From an uncultured beta proteobacterium (GTDB lineage: Bacteria > Pseudomonadota > Gammaproteobacteria > Burkholderiales > Burkholderiaceae): 46,111 bases of DNA. A program made the translations under genes and the position numbers. Location of the stretch: NCBI GenBank assembly GCA_903875135.1, contig CAIQUZ010000011.1, positions 1 through 46,111 on the forward strand, written 5' to 3'. The stretch's first letter is position 1; the number at the start of each line of letters is the position of its first letter. The notes beneath the pieces were generated by a model. The model was not told the origin of the DNA. It was given only the letters and a program-made list of their open reading frames with translations, and made no database searches. Positions 31,225 through 41,100 of the stretch are shown here, piece by piece.

Positions 31225-31561
31225 GGGTTTGTTGACCTGATAAACCTAGTTCTTCAAGCAACCAATGGAGATACGCTTGGCTGACTGCCATGATGGGAAC
31301 AGCTAAAATTTCTGGGACTTCATATGGGTGAGCAAGCAAAATAGCTTGCTCTGTTTTTTTCCATAAGGCCTGAACTGTTTTGAAGCTAGCCATATATTCG
31401 TTAGAACTTTCTAATGTTCCATGCCACTTATAATGGCTTTCAATCGGTGATAATTGTGCGCAAGCAACCAACTTATTTTCTAGCAGTTGATGGGAAATTT
31501 GTATGGCCAATTCTCGGTCAGGAAAACTCACCATCACGATGATCGGTTCATGTGTGCGCAT
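31217..31561 (-). CDS. cutA: Divalent cation tolerance protein CutA
   Basis: Small, very stable trimeric cytoplasmic protein of 114 residues, with a ferredoxin-like fold related to PII signal proteins. It was first linked to copper tolerance in E. coli, although its true role is uncertain. The motif LVACAQLSPIESHYKWHGTL and the C-terminal HPYEVPEILAVPI with YLHWLLEE are diagnostic. Its stop lies inside dsbD (eight-base overlap), so translation is probably coupled. The start region is close to the terminator that ends the ribosomal cluster. Confidence 0.94.
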
Positions 31562-31616
31562 ATCTTAGGTACCTTGTAAGACTCTATTGTTACAGAGTTT
31601 AGTGGGTGATGCATAA

Positions 31617-31645
31617 TAAAAAAGCCAGGAGAACCTGGCTTTTTC
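31617..31645 (-). terminator. Intrinsic terminator of the ribosomal protein cluster
   Basis: AAAAAGCCAGG and CCTGGCTTTTT form a perfect stem with an AGAA loop, flanked by A and T runs on both sides. On the minus strand it lies 16 bases after the rplQ stop and ends the alpha-operon transcript. Because it is symmetric it would also work on the plus strand. It separates rplQ from cutA. Confidence 0.93.
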
Positions 31646-31660
31646 GAGTTATCTGCAAAA

Positions 31661-32053
31661 TTACTCTGCATCAACGGCTTCTTGATCCTCTATCTCAGGA
31701 CGATCAACAAGCTCAACAAGCGCCATCGGCGCATTATCACCAACCCGAAACCCAAATTTCAAGATACGTGTATAACCACCCGGACGGGCTGCATAACGTG
31801 GGCCAAGCTCAGTAAAAAGTTTGGTGACCATATCACGATCGCGAAGGCGATTAAACGCCAAGCGACGGTTCGCTAAATTGTCTTTTTTACCTAAAGTAAT
31901 GAGTGGCTCTACTACACGACGCAATTCCTTAGCTTTTGGCAATGTTGTCTTAATCAACTCATGCTGCAAGAGTGAGTTTGACATATTGCGCAACATCGCT
32001 AAACGATGTGATGATGTGCGATTAAGTTTACGCAGTCCGTTTCCGTGACGCAT
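31661..32053 (-). CDS. rplQ: 50S ribosomal protein L17 (bL17)
   Basis: Large-subunit protein located near the peptide exit tunnel. It has 130 residues. The conserved start [20 protein letters not shown] and the block [20 protein letters not shown] identify it. The C-terminus ends in an acidic tail (EDQEAVDAE), as in relatives from Burkholderiales. It is the last gene of the alpha operon, 15 bases after rpoA, and is followed by the strong terminator. Confidence 0.97.
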   Translation of the reverse strand: MRHGNGLRKLNRTSSHRLAMLRNMSNSLLQHELIKTTLPKAKELRRVVEPLITLGKKDNLANRRLAFNRLRDRDMVTKLFTELGPRYAARPGGYTRILKFGFRVGDNAPMALVELVDRPEIEDQEAVDAE

Positions 32054-32068
32054 GATACTTCCTTTCTA

Positions 32069-33049
32069 TTATTTCTCAAGACCTGTTGGAGGCCAGCTTT
32101 CTAACTTCATTCCTAAAGTTAGGCCACGAGCAGCCAACACGTCTTTAATTTCATTGAGTGATTTACGTCCTAAGTTTGGAGTCTTTAACAACTCATTCTC
32201 AGATCGCTGAATTAAATCGCCAATGTAGTAAATGTTTTCAGCTTTCAAGCAATTCGCTGAGCGCACGGTTAACTCTAAATCATCGACTGGACGTAACAAC
32301 ATTGGGTCAACCATTGGTGAACGGTTAGCCTGAACATCGCCCATCACTTGGTTGTTTTCAAGTGCAGCAAAAACCACCAACTGATCTACCAAAATGCCTG
32401 CTGATTGGCGAATCGCTTCTTCCGGAGAAATCACACCATTCGTCTCAATCGTCATCACTAAACGGTCTAAGTCAGTACGCTGCTCTACTCGAGCAGACTC
32501 AACAGCATAACTCACACGTTTAATCGGACTAAAAGAGGCATCTAATACGATACGGCCAATTAACTTCGTATTTTCTTCCGAGTAATGACGCATATTGCCT
32601 GGTACATACCCACGACCTTTTTCAATCTTGATTTGCATATCTAATTTTCCACCAGCAGATAAATTAGCAATAACGTGCTCAGGATTAATTAATTCAACAT
32701 CATGCGGTAAATCAATGTCAGCCGCAGTAACTACACAAGGGCCTTCTTTACGTAACATCACAGTAACTTCGTCACGTGACTCTAACTTAAAGACAATACC
32801 TTTTAAATTCAATAATAAATTGACGACATCTTCTTGCACACCATCTAAGGTGGAATACTCGTGGACAACGCCACCGATACTTACTTCAGTAGGTGCATAA
32901 CCATTCATTGACGATAAAAGTACACGACGTAATGCATTACCAAGAGTGTGGCCATAACCACGCTCGAAAGGCTCCATGACGACTTTAGCCTGATTAGGGC
33001 CTATAGCTTCTACAGAAATGATTTTGGGCTTTAGCAGTGTTGTTTGCAT
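32069..33049 (-). CDS. rpoA: RNA polymerase alpha subunit
   Basis: Alpha subunit that starts RNA polymerase assembly and contacts promoters and activators. It has 326 residues. The N-terminal dimerisation domain (about 1-230) contains [19 protein letters not shown] linker leads to the C-terminal DNA-binding domain with [20 protein letters not shown], which keeps the Arg known to contact UP elements, and [19 protein letters not shown]. The gene lies between rpsD and rplQ as in other proteobacteria. Confidence 0.98.
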   Translation of the reverse strand: MQTTLLKPKIISVEAIGPNQAKVVMEPFERGYGHTLGNALRRVLLSSMNGYAPTEVSIGGVVHEYSTLDGVQEDVVNLLLNLKGIVFKLESRDEVTVMLRKEGPCVVTAADIDLPHDVELINPEHVIANLSAGGKLDMQIKIEKGRGYVPGNMRHYSEENTKLIGRIVLDASFSPIKRVSYAVESARVEQRTDLDRLVMTIETNGVISPEEAIRQSAGILVDQLVVFAALENNQVMGDVQANRSPMVDPMLLRPVDDLELTVRSANCLKAENIYYIGDLIQRSENELLKTPNLGRKSLNEIKDVLAARGLTLGMKLESWPPTGLEK

Positions 33050-33078
33050 ATAGTTTGTTTTCCTTAGGGATGCCTCAA

Positions 33079-33702
33079 TTAACGCGAATAAAGTTCGACA
33101 ATCAAGCTTTCATTGATTTCACTACTCAACTCATCACGGTCCGGAACTTTTTTAAATGTACCTTCGAGTTTCGTTGTATCAACAGCGACCCAGCTTGCTG
33201 GTCCGATTTGTTGAGCTAATGTAAGAGCTTCTTGAACGCGTACTTGTTTCTTTGCGTTCTCACGAATCGCCACAATATCACCAGGTTTAACTTGCATGGA
33301 CGGGATATTAACAACATCTCCATTCACCAAAATTGCCTTGTGAGATACAAGCTGTCTTGCTTCAGATCTTGTGGACCCAAAGCCCATACGATAGACGACA
33401 TTATCTAAACGAGATTCTAATAAAGCCAATAAAGTTTCACCCGTATTGCCTTTTCTACGATCAGCTTCAGCAAAGTAACGTCTAAATTGACGCTCAAGAA
33501 TGCCGTACATTCTTTTTACTTTTTGTTTTTCACGCAACTGGTTACCGTAGTCGGAAGTTCTCGCTCCAGACGTACGACCGTGTTGACCTGGCTTGCTATC
33601 TAACTTGCACTTATCTGCAAGTGGACGACGAGCGCTCTTTAAAAATAAGTCGGTGCCTTCCCGACGTGATAATTTAGCCTTAGGGCCTATATAACGTGCC
33701 AC
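33079..33702 (-). CDS. rpsD: 30S ribosomal protein S4 (uS4)
   Basis: Primary 16S rRNA-binding protein of 207 residues; in E. coli it also represses its own operon. [20 protein letters not shown] is the usual start, and the S4 RNA-binding domain covers about residues 98-160 ([20 protein letters not shown]). The start codon is GTG 33702 with AGGA seven bases upstream. Unlike most neighbours it is preceded by a 96-base gap that holds two hairpins, possibly the site of its own regulation. Confidence 0.97.
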   Translation of the reverse strand: MARYIGPKAKLSRREGTDLFLKSARRPLADKCKLDSKPGQHGRTSGARTSDYGNQLREKQKVKRMYGILERQFRRYFAEADRRKGNTGETLLALLESRLDNVVYRMGFGSTRSEARQLVSHKAILVNGDVVNIPSMQVKPGDIVAIRENAKKQVRVQEALTLAQQIGPASWVAVDTTKLEGTFKKVPDRDELSSEINESLIVELYSR

Positions 33703-33714
33703 GTGTATTTCCTT

Positions 33715-33764
33715 TCATTGCCGCCGCTTTCGCAGTGGGTTAGTTCAAATAGCAATATTTGAAC
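33715..33764 (-). promoter_or_regulatory. Two hairpins in the rpsK-rpsD gap
   Basis: On the minus strand a perfect nine-base stem, GTTCAAATA and TATTTGAAC with a four-base loop (33764-33743), is followed by CTGC-GAAA-GCGG, a four-base stem with a GNRA-type loop, and then the AAAGGA of rpsD. There is no T-run, so it is not an ordinary terminator. Placement just before the S4 gene suggests a translational control site. Confidence 0.45.
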
Positions 33765-33798
33765 GGTGGGCTTAATTTAAAAAATCGCGTTTAATGAA

Positions 33799-34200
33799 TT
33801 AAATGCGACGACGCTTAGGAGGACGACAACCATTATGTGGAACTGGCGTCACATCCTGAATCTCAGTAATCTTGATACCTAGGCTATTGAGCGCTCTTAC
33901 AGCAGACTCACGACCAGGTCCTGGACCTTTGATTTGTACTTCTAAATTCTTTATGCCGCACTCAATGGCTGCCTTACCTGCAACTTCCGCTGCGACCTGA
34001 GCTGCGAATGGTGTCGATTTCCTGGAGCCTTTAAATCCTTGACCACCAGATGTTGCCCAAGAAAGCGCATTACCTTGACGATCCGTGATCGTAACAATCG
34101 TATTGTTAAACGATGCGTGCACGTGTGCAATGCCGTCAGCAATATTCTTTTTAACCTTTTTGCGAACTCGCGTTGCGTTCGCTTGTTGTGGTTTTGCCAT
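33799..34200 (-). CDS. rpsK: 30S ribosomal protein S11 (uS11)
   Basis: Small-subunit platform protein of 133 residues that contacts 16S rRNA near the mRNA exit. The N-terminal basic tail is followed by [20 protein letters not shown] and the conserved [14 protein letters not shown] and [17 protein letters not shown]. It starts 18 bases after rpsM. The gap to rpsD behind it is unusually long for this cluster. Confidence 0.97.
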   Translation of the reverse strand: MAKPQQANATRVRKKVKKNIADGIAHVHASFNNTIVTITDRQGNALSWATSGGQGFKGSRKSTPFAAQVAAEVAGKAAIECGIKNLEVQIKGPGPGRESAVRALNSLGIKITEIQDVTPVPHNGCRPPKRRRI

Positions 34201-34218
34201 ATCAGTTTCGCTTTCCTA

Positions 34219-34584
34219 TTATTTCTTCAAAGCAACGCCAGCTTTACGCGGACCTTTGCGTGTACGTGCATTTGTCTTAGTGCGCTGACCACGAACTGGG
34301 AGACCTTTACGATGGCGTACGCCACGATAACAACCCAAATCCATGAGGCGCTTGATATTCATCGTTACTTCACGACGAAGATCTCCCTCAGTGGCAAATA
34401 TACCTACTTGCTCACGAATTTTTTCCAAATCAGCGTCCGTCAAATCTTTGACTTTCTTGGATTCAGCAACACCGGATACCTCGCAAATTTTTCTTGCGCG
34501 TGTGATACCAATGCCGAAAATCGAAGTTAACCCGATGACGGTATGTTTATGGTTGGGGATGTTTACCCCTGCAATACGTGCCAT
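34219..34584 (-). CDS. rpsM: 30S ribosomal protein S13 (uS13)
   Basis: Head protein of the 30S subunit, 121 residues, which forms intersubunit bridges to the 50S and contacts P-site tRNA through its basic C-terminal tail. [20 protein letters not shown], the helix-hairpin [11 protein letters not shown] and the [19 protein letters not shown] tail are family hallmarks. It follows rpmJ and opens the alpha operon (rpsM, rpsK, rpsD, rpoA, rplQ). Confidence 0.97.
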   Translation of the reverse strand: MARIAGVNIPNHKHTVIGLTSIFGIGITRARKICEVSGVAESKKVKDLTDADLEKIREQVGIFATEGDLRREVTMNIKRLMDLGCYRGVRHRKGLPVRGQRTKTNARTRKGPRKAGVALKK

Positions 34585-34608
34585 ATAAATTCCTCTAAAT
34601 TAATCTAC

Positions 34609-34725
34609 TTAACCTTGACGCTGCTTATGGCGTGGATCTGATGAACAAATCACACGCAATACGCCTTTACGTTTAATGATCTTGCAGTTACGGCAGATAC
34701 ATTTAACAGATGCCAATACTTTCAT
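34609..34725 (-). CDS. rpmJ: 50S ribosomal protein L36 (bL36, zinc type)
   Basis: Smallest ribosomal protein, 38 residues: starts [15 protein letters not shown] and ends [10 protein letters not shown]11, C14, C27 and H33 form the zinc site, so this is the zinc-containing version. I found it by translating the gap between infA and rpsM; it has a clear ATG at 34725 with GAGGTGAG upstream. The order secY-infA-rpmJ-rpsM is normal for Betaproteobacteria. Confidence 0.96.
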   Translation of the reverse strand: MKVLASVKCICRNCKIIKRKGVLRVICSSDPRHKQRQG

Positions 34726-34749
34726 GACTCACCTCTTTAAAAATTCGTA

Positions 34750-34968
34750 CTACTTTGCACGAAAAATAATTCGCGCACGCGTTAGGTCGTATGGAGTCAT
34801 CTCCACCGTTACCTTATCACCAGGCAGAATACGGATATAGTGCATCCGCATCTTTCCAGAAATATGCCCCAATACCACATGCCCGTTTTCTAACTTCACA
34901 CGAAACATTGCATTTGGTAAATTCTCTACAATTTCCCCAGCCATTTGTATGACATCATCTTTTGCCAT
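34750..34968 (-). CDS. infA: Translation initiation factor IF-1
   Basis: Binds the A-site region of the 30S subunit during initiation. It has 72 residues, a single OB-fold: [40 protein letters not shown] and [20 protein letters not shown]. Its ATG is one base after the secY stop. Betaproteobacterial IF-1 genes commonly sit between secY and rpmJ, unlike E. coli, where infA is elsewhere. Confidence 0.97.
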   Translation of the reverse strand: MAKDDVIQMAGEIVENLPNAMFRVKLENGHVVLGHISGKMRMHYIRILPGDKVTVEMTPYDLTRARIIFRAK

Positions 34969-34969
34969 A

Positions 34970-36313
34970 TTAAATGTTTGGGCCCATTTTAAAATTTGCT
35001 TTTTTCATTAACGACTCGTACTGATGTTGCATTAGGTATGACTGAACTTGAGCCATAAAATCCATCGTTACAACAACAATAATTAATAAGGATGTTCCAC
35101 CGAAATAAAACGGTACATTCCAATTCAGTACTAAAAACTCTGGCAACAAACAAACGATCGTGATGTAGGCTGCGCCAGCTAAAGTCAATCGAGCTAAGAT
35201 CTTATCTATGTATCTTGCCGTTTGATCACCTGGACGAATACCTGGAACAAATGCGCCACTTTTCTTTAAGTTGTCGGCAGTTTCACGGCTGTTGAAAACT
35301 AATGCTGTGTAGAAAAAACAAAAGAAGATAATCGCACTTGCATACAAAATAATATAAACGGGTTGGCCAGGCTGCAAAGTGCCCGACAAATCTTTAACAA
35401 ATTTAGAGAACATATTCGTGTTCTCTCCAGCAGTAAACCACTGAGCAATGGTTGCAGGAAACAGGATAATCGATGAAGCAAAAATGGGGGGAATAACACC
35501 AGCCATATTTAATTTCAGTGGCAAGTGAGAAGACTGGCCGCCATATACCTTATTACCTACTTGGCGCTTAGCGTAGTTCACCAAAATCCGTCGCTGTCCA
35601 CGCTCAACAAACACAACAAAATAAGTAACGGCAATCACGACAATCACCACCAAAATAGATGAAATAATACTCATCGATCCAGTTCTAACCAACTCTAATA
35701 ATCCACCCAGTGCATTTGGTAATCCAGATGCAATACCGGCAAAAATAATGATAGAAATACCGTTACCTAAGCCACGCTCAGTTACCTGCTCACCAAGCCA
35801 CATTAAAAACATCGTCCCAGTAACAAGAGTCACTACGGTTGTTAGTTGAAAGATTGCTCCTGGATCAGTAACCAAACCTCTTTGTGACTGAAGAGCAATC
35901 GCAATTCCGAAAGCCTGAAATGTTGCCAATACCACCGTGCCATAACGTGTGTACTGTGTAATTTTTCTCTGCCCAGATCTGCCTTCTTTTTTTATCGCCT
36001 CTAGACTCGGCAACACAATCGTTAAGAGTTGCATAATAATGGATGCCGAAATATAAGGCATGATCCCTAAAGCAAAAATAGTAAAGCGTGATAACGCTCC
36101 GCCAGAGAACAAGTTAAACATGCCTAATATGCCACCCTTAGCATCATTAAACAAACTTGCTAACTGATTTGGATCTATTCCTGGTACTGGAATATGTGCA
36201 CCAATTCTGTATACCACTAATGCCAAGACGAGAAACACTAGGCGATTTTTTAAATCACCGTATTTGTTTCCTGACTTTGCCAGGCTAGAAGCGGTTGCAG
36301 AAGTTGTTGCCAT
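34970..36313 (-). CDS. secY: Preprotein translocase subunit SecY
   Basis: Central channel of the SecYEG translocon, an inner-membrane protein of 447 residues with ten predicted helices. Recognisable parts are the N-terminal [16 protein letters not shown], the plug-region [20 protein letters not shown], and the cytoplasmic loops used by SecA and ribosomes ([29 protein letters not shown]). It lies between rplO and infA at the end of the spc operon. Translation of infA probably depends on it, as the genes nearly touch. Confidence 0.98.
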   Translation of the reverse strand: MATTSATASSLAKSGNKYGDLKNRLVFLVLALVVYRIGAHIPVPGIDPNQLASLFNDAKGGILGMFNLFSGGALSRFTIFALGIMPYISASIIMQLLTIVLPSLEAIKKEGRSGQRKITQYTRYGTVVLATFQAFGIAIALQSQRGLVTDPGAIFQLTTVVTLVTGTMFLMWLGEQVTERGLGNGISIIIFAGIASGLPNALGGLLELVRTGSMSIISSILVVIVVIAVTYFVVFVERGQRRILVNYAKRQVGNKVYGGQSSHLPLKLNMAGVIPPIFASSIILFPATIAQWFTAGENTNMFSKFVKDLSGTLQPGQPVYIILYASAIIFFCFFYTALVFNSRETADNLKKSGAFVPGIRPGDQTARYIDKILARLTLAGAAYITIVCLLPEFLVLNWNVPFYFGGTSLLIIVVVTMDFMAQVQSYLMQHQYESLMKKANFKMGPNI

Positions 36314-36317
36314 TTAC

Positions 36318-36758
36318 TTAGGCTTCCTCTACCATTTTGCCGCCAGCAGCTTCAATTGCGGCTTTGGCTCCAGCAGTTGCTGTTAAGCCTTTTAACGTGA
36401 CCGCTTTTGTTAATTCACCAGTCTTGATTACTTTGACTGACTTAATCTGTTCATTCGCCAAACCATTTTGTTTTAATACGACCAAATCGATTTCAGTCAC
36501 ATTCAAGCGCTCTAGATCAGCAAGGGTCACCTCACCTACATGACGACGTGTTAATGAAATAAAGCCTCGCTTCGGTAAGCGACGATATAAAGGCATCTGT
36601 CCACCCTCAAATCCGACTTTATGAAAACCGCCTGAACGGGATTTTTGTCCCTTATGTCCACGACCAGCAGTTTTACCAAGCCCTGAGCCAATACCTCGAC
36701 CAACCCGGCGTTTAGCGTGCTTGGCTCCTGCTGCTGGTTTTAAGTTATTTAGTTCCAT
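36318..36758 (-). CDS. rplO: 50S ribosomal protein L15 (uL15)
   Basis: Large-subunit protein of 146 residues, important late in 50S assembly. The glycine/arginine-rich extended N-terminus ([30 protein letters not shown]) penetrates the rRNA core; the globular part includes [17 protein letters not shown]. It starts 23 bases after rpmD and ends four bases before secY. Confidence 0.97.
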   Translation of the reverse strand: MELNNLKPAAGAKHAKRRVGRGIGSGLGKTAGRGHKGQKSRSGGFHKVGFEGGQMPLYRRLPKRGFISLTRRHVGEVTLADLERLNVTEIDLVVLKQNGLANEQIKSVKVIKTGELTKAVTLKGLTATAGAKAAIEAAGGKMVEEA

Positions 36759-36781
36759 TATTTCCTCTATCGAATGGTCGC

Positions 36782-36967
36782 TTAGTTCAATTCTTTAATG
36801 AGATATGACACTTTATTCATCATTCCACGAACAGCCGGGGTATCAACTAACTCCGAAGTCGAATTCAATCGACCAAGGCCCAAGCCACGCACAGTAGCAC
36901 GATGACTTTCTCGTGTGCCTATCAAGCTACGTACTAATTTAATTTTTACTATTTTCTTGTCAGTCAT
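36782..36967 (-). CDS. rpmD: 50S ribosomal protein L30 (uL30)
   Basis: Small large-subunit protein of 61 residues with the short bacterial form. [20 protein letters not shown] and [20 protein letters not shown] are the conserved blocks, and [14 protein letters not shown] the C-terminal helix. It lies between rpsE and rplO in the standard spc order. Confidence 0.96.
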   Translation of the reverse strand: MTDKKIVKIKLVRSLIGTRESHRATVRGLGLGRLNSTSELVDTPAVRGMMNKVSYLIKELN

Positions 36968-36983
36968 GTTTTTCTCGATTCTA

Positions 36984-37502
36984 TTAACCTAAGATTTCTT
37001 CAACTGATTTACCACGCTTTGCTGCAATCTCAGCAGGCGTACTCATTTTGCTTAAACCATTGATCGTTGCTCTAACCATGTTGTAAGGGTTTGTCGAACC
37101 AATCGATTTCGCAACCACGTTGGTAACTCCCATTACATCAAAAATCGCTCGCATTGGACCACCGGCGATCACTCCAGTACCTTCTTTCGCTGGTGACATG
37201 AGTACGCGCGATGCGCCATGCTCACCAATGACCGAATGTTGCAATGTGCCTTGACGTAAAGGCACTTTAATCATCTTGCGGCGGGCTTCATCCATGGCTT
37301 TTTGAACGGCAACAGGCACCTCTTTCGATTTCCCTTTGCCCATTCCAATACGGCCATCGCCATCACCAACAACAGTTAAAGCTGCGAAGCCTAAAATTCG
37401 TCCACCCTTAACCACTTTAGTCACGCGATTAACAGCAATCATTTTTTCGCGTAACCCATCATCGCGCTCTTCAGATGCCATCTTTGCTTGCATTTTTGCC
37501 AT
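36984..37502 (-). CDS. rpsE: 30S ribosomal protein S5 (uS5)
   Basis: Small-subunit protein of 172 residues involved in translational accuracy and mRNA unwinding at the entry channel. The double-stranded RNA-binding part contains [20 protein letters not shown] and [18 protein letters not shown]. The loop associated with spectinomycin resistance lies in KVVKGGR. The C-terminal domain includes [20 protein letters not shown]. It follows rplR by 31 bases. Confidence 0.97.
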   Translation of the reverse strand: MAKMQAKMASEERDDGLREKMIAVNRVTKVVKGGRILGFAALTVVGDGDGRIGMGKGKSKEVPVAVQKAMDEARRKMIKVPLRQGTLQHSVIGEHGASRVLMSPAKEGTGVIAGGPMRAIFDVMGVTNVVAKSIGSTNPYNMVRATINGLSKMSTPAEIAAKRGKSVEEILG

Positions 37503-37533
37503 GTTTTATCCTTAACCTTTACTTAATCTGCTT

Positions 37534-37890
37534 TTAGAACTTCAGACCAGCTTCACGAGCAGCTTCGGCTAATGCCTTAACACGACCGTGATAACGAAAA
37601 CCAGAGCGATCAAAAGCGACTTCTGTAACACCCGCTTCCAACGCGCGCTGCGCAATTAATTTTCCAACTTCTTTAGCAGCAGTACTATTTCCACCGTTTG
37701 ATAACGCGGTGCGTAATTCTTTTTCCATCGTTGATGCCGCTGCCAATACTTTTGTGCCACAAGGACTATAAAGTTGCGCAGAAATGTGCATATTGGTACG
37801 CATAATGGCTACACGTGGAACGCTGAGTTCTGCAATTTTGATACGCGTCTGACGTGAGCGGCGGATACGGGATTCTTTTTTGTTCATCAT
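37534..37890 (-). CDS. rplR: 50S ribosomal protein L18 (uL18)
   Basis: 5S rRNA-binding protein of 118 residues in the central protuberance. The basic N-terminus ([18 protein letters not shown]) is followed by [19 protein letters not shown] and the C-terminal [20 protein letters not shown], all typical. Two ATG codons in a row (37890 and 37887) could start it. It follows rplF by 12 bases. Confidence 0.97.
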   Translation of the reverse strand: MMNKKESRIRRSRQTRIKIAELSVPRVAIMRTNMHISAQLYSPCGTKVLAAASTMEKELRTALSNGGNSTAAKEVGKLIAQRALEAGVTEVAFDRSGFRYHGRVKALAEAAREAGLKF

Positions 37891-37902
37891 ATTCGGCCTC
37901 GA

Positions 37903-38436
37903 TTACTTCTTCTTCGTTTCTTTAATGAGAACCACTTCATCGCTATAACGAACACCCTTGCCCTTGTATGGCTCTGGGGTTCTATACGAACGAACTTCAG
38001 CGGCTACTTGACCAACCTGTTGCTTATTGGCGCCCTTAATAATGATTTCAGTTTGGGTAGGCGTCTCTGCCTTAACTCCATCGGGCAATTGGTAAATCAC
38101 ATCGTGTGAATAACCAAGTTGCAACTTTAAAGATGTTCCCTGTGATTGGGCACGATATCCAACACCAACTAAATTTAATTTACGCTCAAAGCCCTTAGTC
38201 ACCCCAGTTACCATATTGTGTACAAGCGCACGCGTAGTTCCCGATAAAGCATTGGACTCACGAGACTCGTCAATACAAGTAACTTGTAATACATCTTGAT
38301 CTTGCTTTAATGAAACTAAAGGGTGTAAGTTATGCGTCAATGTTCCCAATGGGCCCTTAACAGTAATCAAGGCACCAGCAATTAGAACTTCAGCGCCTTT
38401 TGGAACAGAAATAGGTGATTTACCAACACGTGACAT
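37903..38436 (-). CDS. rplF: 50S ribosomal protein L6 (uL6)
   Basis: Two-domain large-subunit protein of 177 residues near the GTPase-associated centre. [19 protein letters not shown] starts the first domain, [19 protein letters not shown] lies in the middle, and the second domain ends with the conserved [19 protein letters not shown]. It follows rpsH by 11 bases. Confidence 0.97.
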   Translation of the reverse strand: MSRVGKSPISVPKGAEVLIAGALITVKGPLGTLTHNLHPLVSLKQDQDVLQVTCIDESRESNALSGTTRALVHNMVTGVTKGFERKLNLVGVGYRAQSQGTSLKLQLGYSHDVIYQLPDGVKAETPTQTEIIIKGANKQQVGQVAAEVRSYRTPEPYKGKGVRYSDEVVLIKETKKK

Positions 38437-38447
38437 ATTCGTTCTCC

Positions 38448-38843
38448 TTAGGCTACGTAGCAGAGGACTTCGCCACCAACGCCATTAGCGCGGGCTTTAC
38501 GATCAGTCATCAAACCTTGCGGTGTTGAAATAATCGCCACGCCAAGCCCATTTAGAACTTGAGGTATGTCGTGACGGCCTTTATAAATACGTAAGCCAGG
38601 CTTTGATACGCGTTCAATTCGCTCTATCACAGGACGTCCAGCATAGTATTTGAGGGTAATATTTAAAACTGGTTTTGCAGTTTCGCCAGCGATCTCAAAG
38701 CTGTCGATATAGCCCTCGTCTTTTAATACGTTAGCAATTGCAACTTTAAGTTTTGACGAAGGCATTGTTACTCCTGGTTTTTGCACCGCTTGCGCGTTGC
38801 GAATCCGAGTTAACATGTCTGCGATTGGATCGGTAAAGCTCAT
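38448..38843 (-). CDS. rpsH: 30S ribosomal protein S8 (uS8)
   Basis: Primary 16S rRNA-binding protein of 131 residues; in E. coli it represses the spc operon by binding its m[23 protein letters not shown] and the C-terminal [20 protein letters not shown] with GGEVLCYVA are diagnostic. I could not pick out an S8-binding site elsewhere in the operon by eye. It follows rpsN by 23 bases. Confidence 0.97.
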   Translation of the reverse strand: MSFTDPIADMLTRIRNAQAVQKPGVTMPSSKLKVAIANVLKDEGYIDSFEIAGETAKPVLNITLKYYAGRPVIERIERVSKPGLRIYKGRHDIPQVLNGLGVAIISTPQGLMTDRKARANGVGGEVLCYVA

Positions 38844-38866
38844 AATTTCTCCTAATCTCTCACTGA

Positions 38867-39172
38867 TTACCAGCTGGCTTTAGTGACACCCGGAATCTCA
38901 CCTCTGAAGGCGATTTCACGGATCTTAGCGCGACCCAAACCGAATTTTCGGAATGTGCCACGTGGACGGCCAGTCAAAGCACAACGATTACGTTGGCGAA
39001 TGGGGCTTGCATTACGCGGTAATGCTTGTAATTTCAAACGCGCATCATAGCGCTCTTCCTCAGACTTAGAGGTGTCATCAATAATTGCTTTTAATTCGGC
39101 ACGTTTAGTAGCGAATTTAGCAACTGTTTTAGTACGCTTTTTTTCACGTTCGATTAATGAAAGTTTAGCCAC
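38867..39172 (-). CDS. rpsN: 30S ribosomal protein S14 (uS14, zinc-free form)
   Basis: Head protein of the 30S subunit, 101 residues. This is the long form without the CXXC zinc pair: the C-terminal region reads [20 protein letters not shown], with a single cysteine. The N-terminal helix ([20 protein letters not shown]) matches proteobacterial versions. It follows rplE by nine bases. Confidence 0.97.
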   Translation of the reverse strand: MAKLSLIEREKKRTKTVAKFATKRAELKAIIDDTSKSEEERYDARLKLQALPRNASPIRQRNRCALTGRPRGTFRKFGLGRAKIREIAFRGEIPGVTKASW

Positions 39173-39181
39173 GTTAACCTC

Positions 39182-39724
39182 TTAGTTACGGAATGGAAAT
39201 TTAAAGGCCGCTAACAAAGCTTTTGCTTCACTATCTGTTTTAGCGGTTGTAGTAATGCTGATATTAAGGCCACGTAATGCATCAATCTTGTCGTATTCGA
39301 TCTCAGGGAAAATAATCTGCTCTTTAACGCCAATGTTGTAATTTCCACGGCCGTCAAATGCTTTTCCTGATACTCCACGGAAATCTCTTACGCGTGGTAA
39401 AGCAACAGTAATAAAACGATCCAAGAATTCATACATTCTTTGACCACGCAGTGTCACCATCGCACCAATCGGGTAACCTTGACGAATTTTAAATCCTGCA
39501 ATCGCTTTTCTTGCCTTTGTGACAACTGGCTTTTGACCAGCAACTTTCGTCAGATCACTCACCGCATGTTCAATGACTTTTTTGTCCGCAACAGCCTCAC
39601 CCAAACCCATGTTTAAGGTAATTTTTGTAATCCGAGGAACTTCCATGATTGACTTATAGCCAAACTTTTCAGTAAGCTCACCGACTACTTTGCTTGCATA
39701 ATGCTCTTGAAATCTTGTTGTCAT
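39182..39724 (-). CDS. rplE: 50S ribosomal protein L5 (uL5)
   Basis: 5S rRNA-binding protein of the central protuberance, 180 residues, which touches P-site tRNA. Conserved blocks are [39 protein letters not shown] and the loop [19 protein letters not shown]. It follows rplX by ten bases and precedes rpsN. Confidence 0.97.
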   Translation of the reverse strand: MTTRFQEHYASKVVGELTEKFGYKSIMEVPRITKITLNMGLGEAVADKKVIEHAVSDLTKVAGQKPVVTKARKAIAGFKIRQGYPIGAMVTLRGQRMYEFLDRFITVALPRVRDFRGVSGKAFDGRGNYNIGVKEQIIFPEIEYDKIDALRGLNISITTTAKTDSEAKALLAAFKFPFRN

Positions 39725-39734
39725 TTTGTTTCCC

Positions 39735-40043
39735 TTAAGCTGCTACGGTCGCGCCAGTAGTTTTCAAGAAACGAACTTTTTTACCGTCCACTTCTTTAAT
39801 CCCTACACGTGATGGCTTACCGTTTGCATCAATGAGAGCCACATTCGACATCTGAATGGGCATTGTTTTATCAACCACACCACCGGTAACTCCAGCAGCT
39901 GGATTTGGTTTTACATTTTTTTTGTATTGGTTCACGCCTTCAACTAAAACTTTTTGTTCTAGGATCGCAGTCACAACACCTTGTTTACCTTTGTCACGAC
40001 CAGTAGTAACAATCACCTGATCACCTTTACGAATTTTTTTCAT
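39735..40043 (-). CDS. rplX: 50S ribosomal protein L24 (uL24)
   Basis: Early 23S rRNA assembly protein of 102 residues with a KOW domain at the start ([19 protein letters not shown]). The loop after [20 protein letters not shown] and the strand [19 protein letters not shown] complete the family pattern. It starts nine bases after rplN. Confidence 0.97.
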   Translation of the reverse strand: MKKIRKGDQVIVTTGRDKGKQGVVTAILEQKVLVEGVNQYKKNVKPNPAAGVTGGVVDKTMPIQMSNVALIDANGKPSRVGIKEVDGKKVRFLKTTGATVAA

Positions 40044-40052
40044 GGCCTCTCC

Positions 40053-40421
40053 TTAAATCACTTCAGGGGCTAAGGAAACGATCTTCATAAAGCGCTCAGT
40101 ACGCAATTCACGCGTGACTGGGCCAAAGATACGTGTTCCAATCGGTTCAAGTTTTGCGTTCAGCAAAACTGCCGCATTAGCATCAAATTTAATCAACGAT
40201 CCGTCTGAGCGACGAACACCCTTTGCGGTACGCACAACAACTGCGTTGTAAATATCGCCTTTTTTTACGCGGCCTCTTGGCGCTGCGGATTTGACAGTTA
40301 CCTTAATAATATCGCCAATGCTCGCGTAACGGCGCTTGGATCCACCCAAGACCTTTATACACATTACTTCGCTGGCGCCAGTATTATCAGCAACCTGTAG
40401 TCTGCTTTCAGTTTGAATCAT
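40053..40421 (-). CDS. rplN: 50S ribosomal protein L14 (uL14)
   Basis: Large-subunit protein of 122 residues at the subunit interface. [20 protein letters not shown], the central [19 protein letters not shown] and the C-terminal [17 protein letters not shown] are invariant blocks. It is the first gene after a 204-base gap that carries a candidate promoter and a 5' hairpin, so it probably heads its own transcript as well as being read from rpsQ. Confidence 0.97.
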   Translation of the reverse strand: MIQTESRLQVADNTGASEVMCIKVLGGSKRRYASIGDIIKVTVKSAAPRGRVKKGDIYNAVVVRTAKGVRRSDGSLIKFDANAAVLLNAKLEPIGTRIFGPVTRELRTERFMKIVSLAPEVI

Positions 40422-40556
40422 TTTTTTATCCCCAACTTAAATGCCAAAGGCAATCAGTCTTGGTTCCGTTAAGGGCTTTAATTGTATTGAAGTATTCAAA
40501 ACAACCGCTACCCGGATTAATAAACGCTTTAAAACCCTACACTTTAAAACACATTC

Positions 40557-40581
40557 CGCAAATAATTGAAAATTAATTGCG
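40557..40581 (-). promoter_or_regulatory. Hairpin at the start of the predicted spc transcript
   Basis: On the minus strand CGCAA-T-TAATT, a TTC loop, and AATTA-T-TTGCG form a 25-base hairpin with ten paired positions and one mismatch. It begins a few bases after the expected transcription start of the promoter at 40619-40591. There is no T-run. It could protect the 5' end of the message or be a protein-binding site. The remaining 130 bases of the leader show only a short direct repeat, CTTTAAAAC (40527-40535 and 40542-40550). Confidence 0.45.
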
Positions 40582-40590
40582 AAGCCCTCT

Positions 40591-40619
40591 AATATATCAA
40601 ATTTACACAAATTGTGCAA
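40591..40619 (-). promoter_or_regulatory. Candidate internal promoter of the spc genes
   Basis: Minus-strand TTGCAC (40619-40614) and TATATT (40596-40591) are 17 bases apart; the -10 matches five of six positions. It lies between rpsQ and rplN, where E. coli also has its spc promoter. The predicted start is near 40584, about 160 bases before the rplN ATG. Confidence 0.55.
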
Positions 40620-40625
40620 GTGTAT

Positions 40626-40895
40626 TTAAATGCCTTTTGACTCTTCTACGACACGTGTGACAACCCATGACTTCGTTCTCGACATTGGACGCGATTCAGA
40701 AATCTCAACCGTATCACCAATTTTAAGTTGGTCTGTTTCATCATGCGCATGGTATTTCTTGGAAACGCCAAAATATTTACCGTATAAAGCATGCTTGACT
40801 TTTCTCTCTACCAAAACAGTAACTGTTTTTTGCATTTTGTCGCTGACCACGCGACCGACTAATGTTCTTTTTAAGGAAGTTGTGGTTTTATTCAT
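40626..40895 (-). CDS. rpsQ: 30S ribosomal protein S17 (uS17)
   Basis: Primary 16S rRNA-binding protein of 89 residues, an OB-fold: [36 protein letters not shown] and [18 protein letters not shown]. The ATG overlaps the rpmC stop as ATGA. It is the last gene of the S10 block before the 204-base spc gap. Confidence 0.97.
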   Translation of the reverse strand: MNKTTTSLKRTLVGRVVSDKMQKTVTVLVERKVKHALYGKYFGVSKKYHAHDETDQLKIGDTVEISESRPMSRTKSWVVTRVVEESKGI

Positions 40896-41086
40896 TTTCC
40901 GGCTGCCTTCAATGTCAAAGCTGTTTTTACGCGAGCAATCTCTCTCTTGGTTTTACCAAGCTGACTTGTGTCTTGGAGTTGTTGCGTACCCTTTTGCATA
41001 CGTAACTTAAATTGCGCTTTCAATAATTCAGAAAGCTCATTGTTAAGGCCAATCACATCTTTAGCCAATAGTTCTTTCATTTCCAT
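40892..41086 (-). CDS. rpmC: 50S ribosomal protein L29 (uL29)
   Basis: Small two-helix protein of 64 residues near the exit tunnel, a contact for trigger factor and [23 protein letters not shown] and [17 protein letters not shown] are the two helices. ATG 41086 has GGAGA six bases upstream; ATG 41080 (the usual MKE start) is the alternative. It overlaps rpsQ by four bases. Confidence 0.96.
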   Translation of the reverse strand: MEMKELLAKDVIGLNNELSELLKAQFKLRMQKGTQQLQDTSQLGKTKREIARVKTALTLKAAGK

Positions 41087-41100
41087 GTCTTTTCTCCAGC

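Noticed and set aside
34039..34530. 163-codon plus-strand frame across rpsM and rpsK
   Set aside because: Antisense to two invariant ribosomal protein genes; codon content reflects the complementary strand.
40525..40550. Direct repeat of CTTTAAAAC in the spc leader
   Set aside because: Two short AT-rich copies 15 bases apart are expected by chance in this composition; no matching function.
40437..40619. Sixty-codon minus-strand reading frame in the rpsQ-rplN gap
   Set aside because: It covers the candidate spc promoter and hairpin, has no ribosome binding site, and its amino-acid pattern resembles no protein I know; chance frame in AT-rich leader DNA.
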